A stretch of 64,000 nucleotides of DNA from Dryocosmus kuriphilus (Eukaryota; Arthropoda; Insecta; Hymenoptera; Cynipidae), in contig CM076190.1 in NCBI GenBank assembly GCA_038277395.1, positions 246,121,256 to 246,185,255 on the forward strand. The letters run 5' to 3'. Position numbers and translations under genes: made by a program. The notes beneath the pieces are model-generated. The model saw only the letters and a program-made list of their open reading frames with translations. It was not told the origin of the DNA and did no database searches. Positions 20,779 through 32,345 of the stretch are shown one piece after another (within the stretch, counting starts at the first letter, position 1; each line of letters starts with the position of its first letter).

Positions 20779-21346
20779 CTGTGAAATTATTTGATGCCAT
20801 AACGTTCCTCCGCGGTTCCAAATTAATTGTCGATGGAGGATTGCTATTCGCAGATGCAACTTTAAAATTCGATAAGATTGCGCGTTGGGTGCCTATGCCT
20901 GATGGAGTTTCCAAGGCTTCATCTGGGGTCATTATCACAATTCTTCCGGTGAACATGTTCACCTTCACTCGTTTTTTATCCATATATATGCCACGAAGAT
21001 ATTTTTTACCCGTGAGGATTGCAAAGATGTCACCATTAGACGTTGATAATACATTTTGTTCTTTGGTTGGCATGGGCCCATATTCGTTACGTTTTTTTTT
21101 TCAATTGAATTCGTCCATCGGTAGTAAAATTGTGTTTTCTAATTTCGAAAAGCCGGTTTGGGTTGGTGTGAGGAATAAGTCGCATAAACTCAAGGTCGGT
21201 AGAAGAAAGAGATCTGGTTCTCTCACTGGGATGAGACCTGTCAGGAGAATTAGGTCTGCCAGAAGAATCTGGATTGTAATCCTGATGGTTTGGAATATCA
21301 GCCAAACGGTCGCCGCTAGTTTGACTATTGAACAGTGAATTTATTT
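20779..21346 (-). pseudogene. KRVK exon, copy D (both splice sites present)
   Basis: The fullest exon of the family, about 568 bp on the minus strand. It is bounded by an acceptor (TTTGTTTGCAG, exon from 21346) and a donor (CACAG then GTAAGAAAA, exon ends 20779). The N-terminal half is Pro/Ser/Arg-rich (NPDSSGRPNSPDRSHPSE); the second half has LIPHTNPNR, EYGPMPTKEQN, LSTSNGDIFAIL, YMDKKRVKVNMFTGR, TPDEALETPSG, FKVASAN. One frameshift falls at the T-run near 21095. Conserved phase, splice sites and motifs shared with copy C show this was a real internal exon. Product unknown. Confidence 0.55.
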
Positions 21347-21810
21347 CTGCAAACAAAGAATACAGAGTTTAATATTTTTAAAGTACTCACAGAAAAAACG
21401 AAAGATAAAATTGAAATTGATTCTAGGTGAAAGATTCGCTGCAACAGGAGCTCACACTGTCGGGTGAACTTTACATGGAACAGGCGATAATTTCTTATTT
21501 TTCGTCTAATGTAGGGGGAACAGCGTTGCCTGCTACGTCGTTAACAGTGGTTGGAAAAAGAACAAAGTATTTACGCAGAAAATAAATCTCTAAGGTTACC
21601 GATTCAAATCTGCTATACTAGCAGGTACATTGTGCAATAAGAGAGCAAACAGAGTGATTTTGACGAGCATGAAGTCTGCTGCCCGCATGAAGCGAGGGCA
21701 GCACTCACGTCAGTCTAAATCACGTTATTCCCATGTTGCACACGATATTTTTTCCAATATCTGTTAGTGAAAAGTACGATTTTTGTCCAGCCTAAAGAGC
21801 GAATCGCAAA
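21347..21810 (-). other. KRVK copy D intron, proximal part
   Basis: Intron-side sequence of copy D. It includes a stem GCTGCCC / GGGCAGC around 21680-21703 and no coding segment. It is interrupted at 21811 by a mariner and resumes after 22970. Confidence 0.45.
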
Positions 21811-21812
21811 TA

Positions 21813-22969
21813 CGAGGATGTCCAAAAAGTATCCGGAATACCCATATACCTCCATGCTGGTGTGACTCTTCGTCATCCGGCGAGTGTCATCCTTCAAGAT
21901 AGTCCACATTTGATTGACCGTCATGCACCCAGCGGTGTTTCCAGTTCCTGAAGCAGTCCTGGAAGCCAGTTTTCGAAATAGCCTTTAGTGCACTCGTCTC
22001 ATTTGTCTGAATCATCTCTATGTCGTCAAACCGGTCCTTTGAGTTGAGTTTTCAATTTTGTAAATAGCCAAAAGTCACAGTCACAGGGACCTTACGGAGG
22101 CTGGCGAAGTTGTACGACGTACTTTATTCATGGTGCACAACAACTTCACAATCGAAAAGAACAATCAACATTGACCTGCCATTGATCCGACTTTGACGAG
22201 CTTCTTTCGGTCGTGGCTCGAATGGAAGCTTCCACTGCACTGTGAAGACTGTTGTTTTGTTTCGGGATCATACCCATAAATCCACGATTCATCACCAGTA
22301 ACAATGTTCTTGAGTACATTTTCATCATTAGAAACCATTTCCAAATTGTCCTGAGCGAGTTCAAAGCGAAGCTTTTTCTTCTCCTCTGTGAACAATTTTG
22401 GAATGAATTTTGCACACACACGATTCATTCAAAGTTTCTCGGTTAAAATTTCGCAAACATTAGTTTCGGAATTCTTAGATCATATTCTAGTTCGCGCACA
22501 GTCAACCGGCGACCATCTCTAATCTCAAGCCGCACACGCTCGATATTTTCCAGTCTTGTTGTGCTTGAAGGATGACCGTAGCACGAATCACTGTCAACAG
22601 ATTGGCGGCTATCTTTGAACCACTTGTGCCACTCATATATCTATCTTTTACCTATACAGTCATCTCCAAAGTCCTTTTGGGTCATTTCAACCGTTTCCAC
22701 AAAGGTGCTTTCAAGTTTAAAGCAAAAATTAATGCAAATTCGCTGCTCAGCTCTTTCTGTCATTTTGAGCAACAAACAAATCCGCCAAACGCCGAAAATG
22801 CTCCGTGCACTAATGCACGGTGTGTGCGAACTAAGGCGTCTCGGCAAAAACTGCGGCATTGAGAGAGTTCCTGAAAAGTTGCGGTTTACAATGGTACCCG
22901 ATAGAGGGCGCTTGAACGCTCGGCCGCAAAGATTCAAAGGTATTCCGGATACTTTTAGGACAGACCTCG
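21813..22969 (-). mobile_element. mariner 2, decayed, 1.16 kb
   Basis: Ends CGAGGATGTCCAAAAAG.. and, inverted, CGAGGTCTGTCCTAAAAG.. share ATCCGGAATAC inward. TA is kept at the left (21811-21812) but lost at the right. It lies in the intron of KRVK copy D and encodes a broken minus-strand transposase. Confidence 0.8.
21830..22770 (-). pseudogene. mariner 2 transposase remnant
   Basis: Pieces on the minus strand in order: MTERAEQRICINFCFKL (first helix-turn-helix, about 22760), YEWHKWFKDSR-type linker, ERVRLEIRDGRRLTVREL, RVCAKFIPKLFTEEKKKLR, and the first catalytic motif IVTGDESWIYGYDPETKQQS. The second catalytic Asp (HDN motif) is missing through an internal deletion. A trace of the third (CDFWLF) can be read near 22070. 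The protein type is the one often annotated in arthropods as SETMAR-like. Multiple frameshifts. Confidence 0.75.
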
Positions 22970-23310
22970 TCCCTTGCTGTTTTTAGAATTTCTGTTAACG
23001 ACGAAGCAGACGACGCTCTTTCCTCCACATTAAACGAAAAAAAAAGAAATTACTTTCGTTTCATGTAAAGTTTAATCGGAAATGATAATTTTTGTTCCAA
23101 CGAATCTTTTACCTAGAATCCACGTGTATTTTATCCTTCGTTTTTTCTGCGAAACCTCTCGCACAATGAAGAATACGTTTATTTTGGGATTCAAAAAGCT
23201 TCAGACCTCTCATTTCTAAACCAATTTTAAAGTTTGTAAGAAAAATGAAACTTATTAGATTTCAAGGGGATATGTCAGAGACGATTTTTAAATATAAATT
23301 GAATTAATAT
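22970..23310 (-). other. KRVK copy D intron, distal part
   Basis: Resumes the repeat after mariner 2; 23155-23310 aligns with 8425-8600 in copy C (CCTCTCGCACAATGAAGAA, GAAACTTATTAGATTTCAA, GATTTTTAAATATA). This defines shared non-coding flank of the family. Confidence 0.5.
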
Positions 23311-24636
23311 AAAAAAAAAAAATCGAGATATAAAGCTAATTTTCTAGTTATACGGCTTTTCCGAATTGTCAGTTTTTCTCGTCCGTTTCTTGAAAATAAC
23401 TTCTTTTCTACCCAAAAATCAGGATGACGAAGACGATAATTATTTTTATCTAAATCTTAATTTTAAAGAAAATTTTATTTAAAGAGTGCGGCGAATCACG
23501 GCTTCCCTGAAGTTTCAATTTTTCAGTTCTTAAGTTGAAAATAAATAACTTAAAACAGTCATTACAAATTATAACAGTTGAACATTTGAAGTTGAAATTT
23601 AAAGTTATGAAAAACAGTCGTGATAAAATATTTTTTCATGTTTCACAGGATTTCTAGCGATTTCTAGTATTTTATGGAACTCCAAGGAATTTCAAAGGAT
23701 TCAAAGATATTCTAAGGTATTTCAACATACATGAAATAATTTTACATTATGCAATTGAATTTTAAAAGGATCGCAAGGTATTTTGATGGATTAAAAATTT
23801 TTTTATAAATATCAAAGTAAATATCAAGATGTTTCAAGCTATTTCAAGGAATTTGAGAAGATTCGAAATGAACTTAAGGAACTTGTAGTGATTTACAGAA
23901 GATTTTAAAGCATTTGAATAGATTCTAAAATAGATTTCTAAATATTTTTAAAACTTTCAAAGGATTTTATACTATACCAAGTGACTTTCAGGAATTTTAA
24001 AAGATTTTAAAATATTTTAAATTACTTCAACCGACTTAAAATGATTCTATAGTATTTAAATCAATTTTAAAACATTGAACTTTTTTTTAAACATTTAAAA
24101 TTTTTTATAAGTATCAAAGGATTTTAATGTGTTTCAGGCAATCGTATGGAATCTCAACAGACTTTAAATTAAATTAAAGATTTTGAAGTGATTTACTTTG
24201 AAGAATATTCAAAAATTGCTATGACATTTTGAGTACTTGAAAGAGATTTTGAGTGATTTTAATTAATTTTCAATGAATTAGAAAACATTTCAATGTATTC
24301 TAATAGATTTTTAAATATTTTTAAAAATTTCACAGAATTTCAACAAGATTGGTGGAATTTTTATCCACTATCGACCCCTTTTCCTACTTTATTCATTTTG
24401 TATAAATAAAAATTACTAATTAATTTCTTCCTTATTTTACTTTTTGTTTATTTTTTTACTTTTTGTTTTCCTTCTTCATTTTTGACTTAAAAAAAGGTAT
24501 TTCAAAAATAATCAGGCAGATAGAAATATTGATGGATGCTAAAATGATAAATAGGCTTTTTAAGAAACTGGTTCTTATAGTTAAGAGTGTAATAAAGATA
24601 ATTAACTTTTTCGATCTCCCCTCTTGATTTTCCATT
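23311..24636. repeat. degenerate AT-rich quasi-repeat, no gene
   Basis: From about 23630 to 24350 the sequence is built from loose variants of TTTCAAGGATTTTAAA and TTTGAATAGATT with no fixed period. It resembles a very old satellite or slippage-grown region. No coding or RNA feature is visible. Confidence 0.5.
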
Positions 24637-24704
24637 CTTTTTTTTCGATAAGCAGCCGCCCAATATAAAAACAACAATAATTATAATTATTATTATCATT
24701 ATCA

Positions 24705-25433
24705 TTATAGTTTAGTTTTGCGAAATCGGAAACTAATTGCCTCAGCTACCCAGAACCGCCACGCATCTCTATCCTGTGCAGCTTCCATCCAGTTTAAATA
24801 ATCATGCCCTAGCTCTTTTAGATCGTCCCTTACGTTTTTCTCCCATCTGTTTCTCGGTCTGCCTAGCGGTCTCTTACTAATCGGGTTCCTTCTTAAAACT
24901 TGCGCCACTGATTTTTCGCCGCCCATTCTTGCTATATGTCCCGCCCAGCTTAATTTGCGCGCTTTCATTACTCTATTAATATTTACTCACCCGTAGAGAG
25001 CATGCAGCTCATCATTATGCAGCTTTCTCCATTCACCAGTCTCTTCGTCCCTTTTGGGACCATAGATTTTTCGAAGTACTTTATTTTCGAATACTCTAAC
25101 CCTGTTCTCTCCTTTCCTCAGTGCCCACATTTCGCACCCATACATGACGACCGGCATTACTATCGTTTTGTAAATTCTTACTTTGATGTTTCTAGATAAC
25201 GATCGCGATTTTAGTCATGGATTTGCTGCATAGTAGCGCCCATTGCCAGCGTGCAACCGCCTGTTGATTTCCGTCCTAATAGCTATTGTCGCTAGTTATA
25301 ATAGTCCCGAGGTATTTAAACTCATTAACTCTTTCAAATTTCATATTGCCGGCCATTTGAACCCCTCCTCATTGTTTTGTTCTGATCTGTCGACGATCAA
25401 ATATTTTGTCTTCGATTCGCTAACTTCTAAACC
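24705..25433 (-). pseudogene. LINE copy 2 C-terminal part
   Basis: Minus strand from 25433: EVSESKTKYLIVDRSEQ-like palm-proximal segment, a connection region, MPVVMYGCEMWAL-type block near 25130, and the basic tail MKARKLSWAGHIARMG, RPLGRPRNRWEKN, RDAWRFWVAEAI ending at 24705. It is about 80% identical at the protein level to copy 1 in the tail by eye. Frameshifted in the middle. Confidence 0.75.
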
Positions 25434-25435
25434 TA

Positions 25436-26738
25436 CGAGGGTGGATCAATGAGTACCCGACACAACCGGCAAGGTAGGTCGCGGCCGGTACAAGTCCTAG
25501 TGTATTCGATAGAGGGAATCCTCAAACGAAAACACGCAAAGGCACAGCTGACTGCGACTTTCTGTTTTGAAGCAAACCCAACTCAAAGCTGACAAGTCGA
25601 GCACCACCGCGAAAATGAGCGAAATCGAGTATCGTGCTGTCATCAAGTTCTTTTTTTTGAAGCAGAAAACACCGAAGGAGATCAAACCAGAGCTCGATCT
25701 CGTGTACAAGGAAGCCTCACCTTCCTATACAATGGTGAAATTTTGGGTTTCGGAGCATAAACGCGGCCGCATGAGCATTTTGGATGAGGTGCGTTCTGGA
25801 AGGCCCAAAACTGTCATGATTGATGAAACAGTGAACAAAGGGCATGTTTTAGTGATGAGTGACCGAAGACTAAAGTTGCGTGAGATTGCGGAGGCTGTTG
25901 GTGTATCATAGGAGCGGGTACATCACATTTTGCACGAAGTTTTGGACATGGGAAAATTGACTGCGCGATGGGTGCCGCGCTTGCTGACAAACGACCAAAA
26001 GCGTCTTCGTGCGGTGACGTCAGCCTCGTCTCTTGAGCGGTATTCGAAGAATCCCAAAGACTTTCTTCGCCGATTCATTACTGGGGACGAAACCTGGGTC
26101 CATTACTACACCCCAGAAACAAAACGGCAGTCGATGCAATGGACTAAACGCGGGGTACCTGCTCCGAAAAAGGCGAAAACCGTTCGTTCGGCGGGAAAAG
26201 TTATGGCCACTGTTTTTGGGATAGTGAAGACATCATTCCCGTCGATTTCCTGGAGGAGCGAAAAATGATCAACGGCGAGTATTACTGCGGAATATTGCAC
26301 CGCCTGGACGCCCCCATCAAGGAGAAACGCCCAGGAATGAAGAAGAAAAAGGCGCTCTTTCATCACGACAATGCGCCCGTCCACACCTGCGCCCTTGTGA
26401 TTGCAAAATTGCATGACCTGCGCTACGAATTGATCGGCCATCCACCGTATTCTCCAGAGCTGGCCCGCTGTGACTTTTTCCTGTTCCCTAGGCTGAAGGT
26501 TCACCTGGGTGGGGGGGGGGGGGGGGGAGAAATTTTCGACGAATGACGAAGTGCAAGTGGCTGTGGAAGCGTTTTTTGACGAGCAGGACAAATAATTTTT
26601 TTTTGAGAGGTTGAAGGGGGGAAAAACGGTGGAAAAAATGTATTGAGTTGCAAGGAGATTTTGTTGAAAAATAAAAAAAATTGAGACATTATGTTGCGCT
26701 TTTCTTGCTCAGGTCGGGTACTTATTGATCCACCCTCG
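25436..26738 (+). mobile_element. mariner 3, 1303 bp
   Basis: Inverted ends CGAGGGTGGATCAATGAG and CGAGGGTGGATCAATAAG (differing by one base) with TA duplications at 25434-25435 and 26739-26740. Removal of the element and one TA rejoins the LINE copy 2 frame, so it inserted after the LINE. Encodes a plus-strand transposase. Confidence 0.92.
25615..26595 (+). pseudogene. mariner 3 transposase, one stop and one frameshift
   Basis: Starts at ATG 25615 (MSEIEYRAVIKFF). The paired helix-turn-helix region includes YTMVKFWVSEHKRGR and RSGRPKTV; an in-frame TAG falls at about 25910 after EAVGVS. WVPRLL and the first catalytic Asp (ITGDETWVHYY) follow. A missing T near 26220 shifts the frame before the second Asp (FHHDNAPVH) and third Asp (ARCDFFLF), 34 residues apart. 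The next Gly codons are swollen into a G17 run (26511-26527) that shifts the last ~20 codons. Otherwise the domains are complete and the length is normal. Confidence 0.9.
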
Positions 26739-26744
26739 TATTTC

Positions 26745-28005
26745 CTTGTCATTTGTGATCAAGATTTCTGCATTTTTAGCTACAATTTATTTATCATCCC
26801 CGAGAAAGTGGAGATCACACCCGCATATCCCAGAATTTGTATTATCACAATGAGGCTAGCACCGGACGGATTCGTTTGTACTTGTATGACCAAGTATACT
26901 AATATATATATATACTATCTGCCATCGCGGATCAAAAACTCTTCAGATAAACTTCCGTTTACGCGTATCCTACCCCTACTGCCGCTTAAGCAAACTTCGA
27001 TATATCTAACCAATTTCCTTGGTACTCCCAAGAACTCCAGAATCCAGTAAATTCGTGAGCGTATAATAGAGTCGTAAGCGCTTTTGAATTCGATAAATAG
27101 CTGATGTATTGCCTCATTAAATTCCCATTTTGCTTCCAACCGTTGTCTAATTGTAAACATTTGATCGCTTGTAGACCTGTTTCGGCGGGACCCACACTCG
27201 TACTCCCCAATGATTTCCTCAGCAAAAGACGTTAGTCTACTTAAGATTACATTGGTCAGGATCTTATGGCACGAAGGCACAAATGAAATTCCCCGATAAT
27301 TGTGACAGTTCGTTTTATCGCCTTTTTTGAAGATGGGTACAATAATAGTGGTTTTCCAGTCCTCCGGTATGCGTTCTGTTTCCCAGATTGTGCGCATGAA
27401 CTTACAAATTTGCCTTTTGAGGCGAGGGCACCCATTTTTATCAGTTCTGACGGTGGGTCGTCAATGCACGCGGCTTTGTTATGTTGCAACTTCTTGATGG
27501 CCATTCCTGCTTTTTTATCCGCAGGCTCATCAATTAGTAGATCAGCAGTGTGAATTTCACCGAAATTATCTTCAATATGGGATTCGCGTATGTTCAAGTG
27601 CTTATCGAAATAGTTTTTCCATAAATTTACTCTCTCTGTTGCATCAACTACTAGATTGCCATTTTCGTCCCTCAGTACTTGGGTTCTACTTTGAAAGCCT
27701 TTCCTTATAAAATTGATTCCCCTATACACCTCACGCGGGTTATTTTGTCTATTATGCTTGTCTATTCGTAGTATTTTATTCTTTTCCCATTCCCTTTCCT
27801 AGGATCTGTAAAACCTATTTGTACTTTTACTAATCTCGAGATACTTCTTATGTGTTTGATCGCACTTAGTTTTCAAACCAATATCTTTGTCCTTTGTTCG
27901 CTTTTTAAACCATAGTTTGCAATCTTCGTCGAACCACGGTTTGATTTTGGTTACTTTATTTAAACCGATAGTAATTTTCGCGGCTGTCCTTATTGCCCCT
28001 TTCAT
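26745..28005 (-). pseudogene. LINE copy 2 reverse transcriptase
   Basis: Minus strand from 28005: the linker IKPWFDEDCKLWFKKR, CDQTHKKYLEISKSTNRFYRS, then YRGINFIRKGFQSRTQVL, RIPEDWKTTIIVPIFKKG, NYRGISFVPSCHKILTN, CGSRRNRSTSDQM, FKSAYDSIIRSRIYW. The catalytic YADD is damaged (reads YAG with an extra base) about 26835. Two stops and several frameshifts. Confidence 0.8.
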
Positions 28006-28011
28006 ATGGCC

Positions 28012-28985
28012 TCACAGTGTTTCCGGATCCTCCTCAAAATTACTTCTATCGCCTCCCTCTTCTTGAAGAGCATCGAAACTATTAGAAATCTTTACTTGAT
28101 AATTCAATGCTTCTGTTAGTATTTTAAACTTATCTATATTGAAACGTACTGCTGGCTTCGGAGGGTTAGTTTTCTTATTTAACGCTAGACTAGATCTTTG
28201 TTTCACTATCACGAGAATGTGGTGTCACTTAAATCTGCTCCCCTGCACGATCTGACATGGAGAATGATTGTATGACATTTTCTGTCAATTAAAGCGTGAT
28301 CAATCTGATTTTGAGTGATACCATCTGGTGATGTCCAGGTGATCTTATGTATATTTTCATCCTTGAGATATATGCTTTTGACAACGAGGTTCTTTGAAGC
28401 TGCAAAGTTTATTATTCTAGTCCCATTACCATTACTGACATCATGCAAGCTTTCTGACCCTAGTGTAGGCTTATACATCGGTTTTTTCCCCATTTTCGCT
28501 TTGAAGTCTCTCAATACAGCTTTTGCGTCAAACTTCGAGAACTTGTCAAAAACTTGTTCGACTGTTTCGTAAAAAAGATCTTTAGTACCTTTGTCTTTGT
28601 CCTCATAAGGACGATGCATGTTAATTAGCACCTGTTTGCAGAAATTAAGCTTTGGTACAATATATGATAACCGGTCGTTAATAAATTGCATTTATATAAC
28701 CGCTTGCGAAATTCGTTTATTAATAGGAAACCCGGTCTCCAGTTTGCGCCCTTCAGCTCCCCCATAGTGAAAAGTGTAGTTATTCTTATAGATTGATACG
28801 TACTTGCCCGACCAGCAGGTTTCTTGAAGTGCTATTATATCAATATCGTATCTCTTTGCTATCTCAACGATTTCGCTAAATCCGTCAGTATTTAGACTAC
28901 GCGCGTTCAAACTTCCTGCCTTAAGATATTTTATTGTAGTTGTATGTTTTTGGAAGTTAGCCATGATATTTTGAAGAAAGTGCAC
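28012..28985 (-). pseudogene. LINE copy 2 endonuclease domain
   Basis: Starts near 28965 (MANFQKHTTTIKYLK) as in copy 1. The first catalytic motif is intact (IIALQETCWSGKY), but the metal-binding loop reads LRDFKAKMG in place of GDFNAK. NQIDHALI is present, and the SDH motif is destroyed by a frameshift (SDTTFS). A stop separates the segments at 28692. The two LINE copies have thus lost different catalytic residues independently. Confidence 0.85.
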
Positions 28986-29035
28986 ACGTCAGAAATCCTG
29001 TTCCGATCTCATGTGAGTCCGCCGTCCCTGGAAAA

Positions 29036-29698
29036 AAAGTTATTAAAAAAAAAACGGTTGCGAAAACTAGAGAATTCGTAAGAGCAGCATAATTAGACAA
29101 TTAACAGCATTCTAAATAAGTGAGCTTGTTCTTAAAAAATTGTTTATAACAACAACAGTAATAGTTTAGTGTTTTCCCGTAATAGATCATAAATTTTGGG
29201 AATTTACTGACGAAATCAGTGGAAATAATGCTTTCGAGTACCGAAAATACAGCTTTTACCAGTTTTATCAATTATTTTGTTCATCAAAAGTTAAGAAATC
29301 AAGGCATCTTATCTATAATGTAAACTTTCATTCAGCGAGTATAAAACCATTAATTTGATAAGTTTTCAAGGATGCGTCATTAATGGGCGCAAAGTATATA
29401 GCACAAATATGCAAAATTGTAATTATTTATCATTTTGAAGTTTAATAAAAAATTAATTATGATATTAAAAATCGGCTCTGAAAGATCTCTTTGTGTGATA
29501 AACTTCAAGAAAAAGGCTTCAAAATCAGATCAGAAATACGACGACTAGGACATTTCGAACACCAAAATATACTTTTTCCTCACTGCGTGCCTCGAGACAA
29601 TACTGTGGTGCAAGATTGAAAACATTGTGATAAAAATTTTGAAAATCTGATCGGAAATATTCATGGAACATTATTCGGACAGGTTCTGGGACAAGATT
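29036..29698. other. non-coding spacer
   Basis: AT-rich, no sustained open frame. AAAATCGGCTCTGA at about 29469 recalls a phrase of the KRVK flank (8565) in reverse orientation, too short to call. Confidence 0.5.
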
Positions 29699-29968
29699 TA
29701 AGGTACCCGAGGGTAATAAGGCCTGTCGGGTAATAAGGCCTAAATGACAAAAATGACATAATGTATACAGATATCGCTACAAGTTCGCCGAGTCACAATA
29801 CCTCGTTTCCCGTCTCTAGTGTTGCATCATCCATCATATGACGCAATCGTGCACCACAAATAATAGAGAGCGGTCCAAATAAATTGCAAGTGTCTTTCAT
29901 TATATTACACTTCGCTATTTCAAATCGTAGTTCTTATCTACATACATATCTACTTTAATGCTCACCAC

Positions 29969-31589
29969 ATGCCTCCTAAACGAGCATCATGGTCAGAGAA
30001 CAACCTTGTATCAGCTGTCAGAGCATTGGAAAGAGGAATTTTGCGTTCCTACAAAGCTGCAGAGTGGTACGCAGTGCCTAAAAGAACTATTAGAAACCAC
30101 ATTCAGCGTGTCAATTTAAAAATAAACACTGGTTTGAAAAGCCTAATACTAAGTAGTGATCATGAAGCTCATCTTGCGAAGAGGATAACCAGGTTCGCTG
30201 ATATAGGTTTGCCTGTGACACCACGCATACTTCGTCGATTAGTTTACAAATTTTTTAAATTGAATAACATCAAAAACGATTTCAATGATGATACCAGACG
30301 TACTACTAAAGATTTCAAGGCGTTGATGAAAGAAATCCTGAAATTTCACAAAGGGAGGCTCAATTAATGAATCCGGCCAGAGCACAGAAACTGAATAAAT
30401 TCATTATGAGTGATGATTTCCAAAATATTAAGTAAGGTCTACGATGAACTAGATCCGAGATTTGATCCCGAAAAAATTTATAATATGGATCAAAAAGTTT
30501 GTCGTCTAACAATCCGTTATTAGCCAAATGTTCTGGCTAAGAAGGGCACCAAAATAGTGCATTTACAAACAGCGGAGCATGCAGGGAGAGTCACAATCGC
30601 GGGATGTGTAAATGCCTAGGTACTTCTGTACCGCCAATGGTGATATTTAAAGGCAAGCCATTGAAGCAAGAATTATAGGACAATTTACTACCGGGAACAT
30701 TTGTAGAAAAATCAGCCCAAGGATATATGACCAATTAATTATTCAAAGAACACTTGAAATATCTAGCAAAATACAAAAGTGCTGAGAAGTGTCTTTTGAT
30801 ATTTGATGGTGCAGCTTGTCATTTGGACTTCTCCACCGAAGATTTGCAGATTCACTCGACGTTTTCTATACTATTTACCATCGAACACCACCCATGATCT
30901 CCAACCTCTCGATAAAGCAGTTTATCGTGCATTTGAATACCACTCGGATGTGGAAGTTTTATTATTCTCGGAACAAAGTCCAGACAAAGAACTTACTAAA
31001 GCACGATTTAATATTATTCTCTCGAAAGTCCGGTTCAAAAGTATAATTCAAAGTAATATTGCAAGCGGCTTTAAATCTACCCGTTTACATCCTTTCGATC
31101 CCAATGATATTCCGGAAACTGCCTTCGGCCCATCTACGTTGACAGAAGCACCAGCGACTTCTGCACTTGATACTGTCGAGAAAGAAAATTTGCAACCTGC
31201 TAACTCTCCAGCACTTCTTGCACTTGATACTGTCGTCAAAAGAAAAGTTGCATCTTCTTGCCTCCCCCAAGCCAACACCTCGAGAATCGAATAATGAATC
31301 GCCAGATGAAGTTTCGTCAGTCTCAAAATCAGCAGAAAGAACTGAGCAGAACACTATTAGATCTATTGGCAACACTGTCTCGAAATACGGTAGTTCCAGT
31401 TTCAAAGATAATGAAGATAATGTATTTATTACTCAATTGAAAAGAACCTCATTCCATGAACTAATTCCCTCACCGGCTAAGTCTACTGAAAAGCACGAAA
31501 ATTCCGAAAAAAAGCTATCAGTTATAGAGCAACTCCAGTTAGGAAGCATCTGTTTGGAAAAACGAACAATGGACAGAAAAAATGAATAA
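29969..31589 (+). pseudogene. pogo 1 transposase
   Basis: N-terminus from 29969 has the psq-type helix-turn-helix that binds the ends (ASWSENNLVSAVRALERG, SYKAAEWYAVPKRTIRNH). The catalytic domain follows in broken frames: IYNMDQKV (first Asp, about 30480), CLLIFDGAACHL (second, about 30795) and LPSNTTHDLQPLDKAVYRAF (third Asp in QPLD, about 30925). A long acidic/Ser-rich linker continues to 31589. Stops are frequent between 30420 and 30800. The final zinc finger lies beyond the insertion at 34.3 kb. Confidence 0.85.
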
Positions 31590-32110
31590 GATCTCAACTC
31601 CTGTGATTTTGCAATTTTTATTGAACATCACAAACGTCGTACTTTATAGATTTTTGGAAATTATCTCTGACTCAAAACCTTTGTTATAGAAATAGAGGAA
31701 AGCGTGATCTGACACAGACAGTATATTCGGTACTCCTTATTATTTTAATCTAGACTTAATTTAGACTAACGTAATGCGGCTATGTATTCTGTTATATATA
31801 CAGTATTCGCCTGCACCTCCGAGTCCCGCTAAACAGCCCCCGAAAAATAATCTAAGAGCTTCCACAACCCCTTCGTTTCGTCACCGACTAGGATTCGTAG
31901 TCACCTTCAGCTCAGCGAGGCTTTTACTGTCCGATGACCTCCGCCCGTCTCTTCCTTCCGGTGCAGGCGTTTTTCTTGAGTTATTGTTTTGCTGCTTCCA
32001 ACTTCTAAGATACCAGGCGAAGCTCCAGTTGAAGGAGAAGGAGGTAATTTTTTGCTGTCCAAGACATGGGGCTCGTTCCTGTTGAGGACGTAAATGTATA
32101 TATATAACAT

Positions 32111-32132
32111 AGAGAGAGAGAGAGAGAGAGAG
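32111..32132. repeat. (AG)11 microsatellite
   Basis: Eleven AG repeats following TATATATAACAT. Copy 2 of the element has no AG tract at the matching place but a long CT tract further on. Confidence 0.9.
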
Positions 32133-32189
32133 CAGTGGTTGTCATCCAAGGCCATCAAAGAAGGTAGATAAGACAGCAGTCATTTCGCT

Positions 32190-32345
32190 GGGAAATTCCC
32201 CCTAAATATTAGTGTGGAATGATGTATATGGTAGTTCTCCCAAGAAGAATGGGGTAGAATGATTTTGTTGAGTAACTCCCTCTAAATATTAGGGTGGAAT
32301 GATTTTATATGGTAGTTCTCCCTAAAAGAATGGGGTAGAATGGTT
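32190..32345 (+). repeat. minisatellite with CCCTAAATATTAGGG units, copy 1
   Basis: Alternating units such as CCCTAAATATTAGGGTGGAA and GTAGTTCTCCCTAAAAGAAT, about 37-45 bp each. Each unit has a near-palindromic core CCCTnAAnnnnAGGG. Copy 2 at 53788-53998 carries more units of the same kind. Confidence 0.75.

Larger units (their letters stand above)
24637..29035 (-). mobile_element. RTE-like non-LTR retrotransposon, copy 2 (decayed)
   Basis: Minus-strand sister of the LINE at 1.1-4.7 kb, with the same endonuclease, reverse transcriptase, C-terminal tail and 3' end (TGATAATGATAAT repeats, then ATATTGGGCGGCTGC and an A run at 24637-24662 in reverse). It keeps only about 55 bp of 5' UTR. A mariner (25436-26738) sits in its reverse transcriptase. 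Total LINE length without the mariner is about 3.1 kb. Confidence 0.85.
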
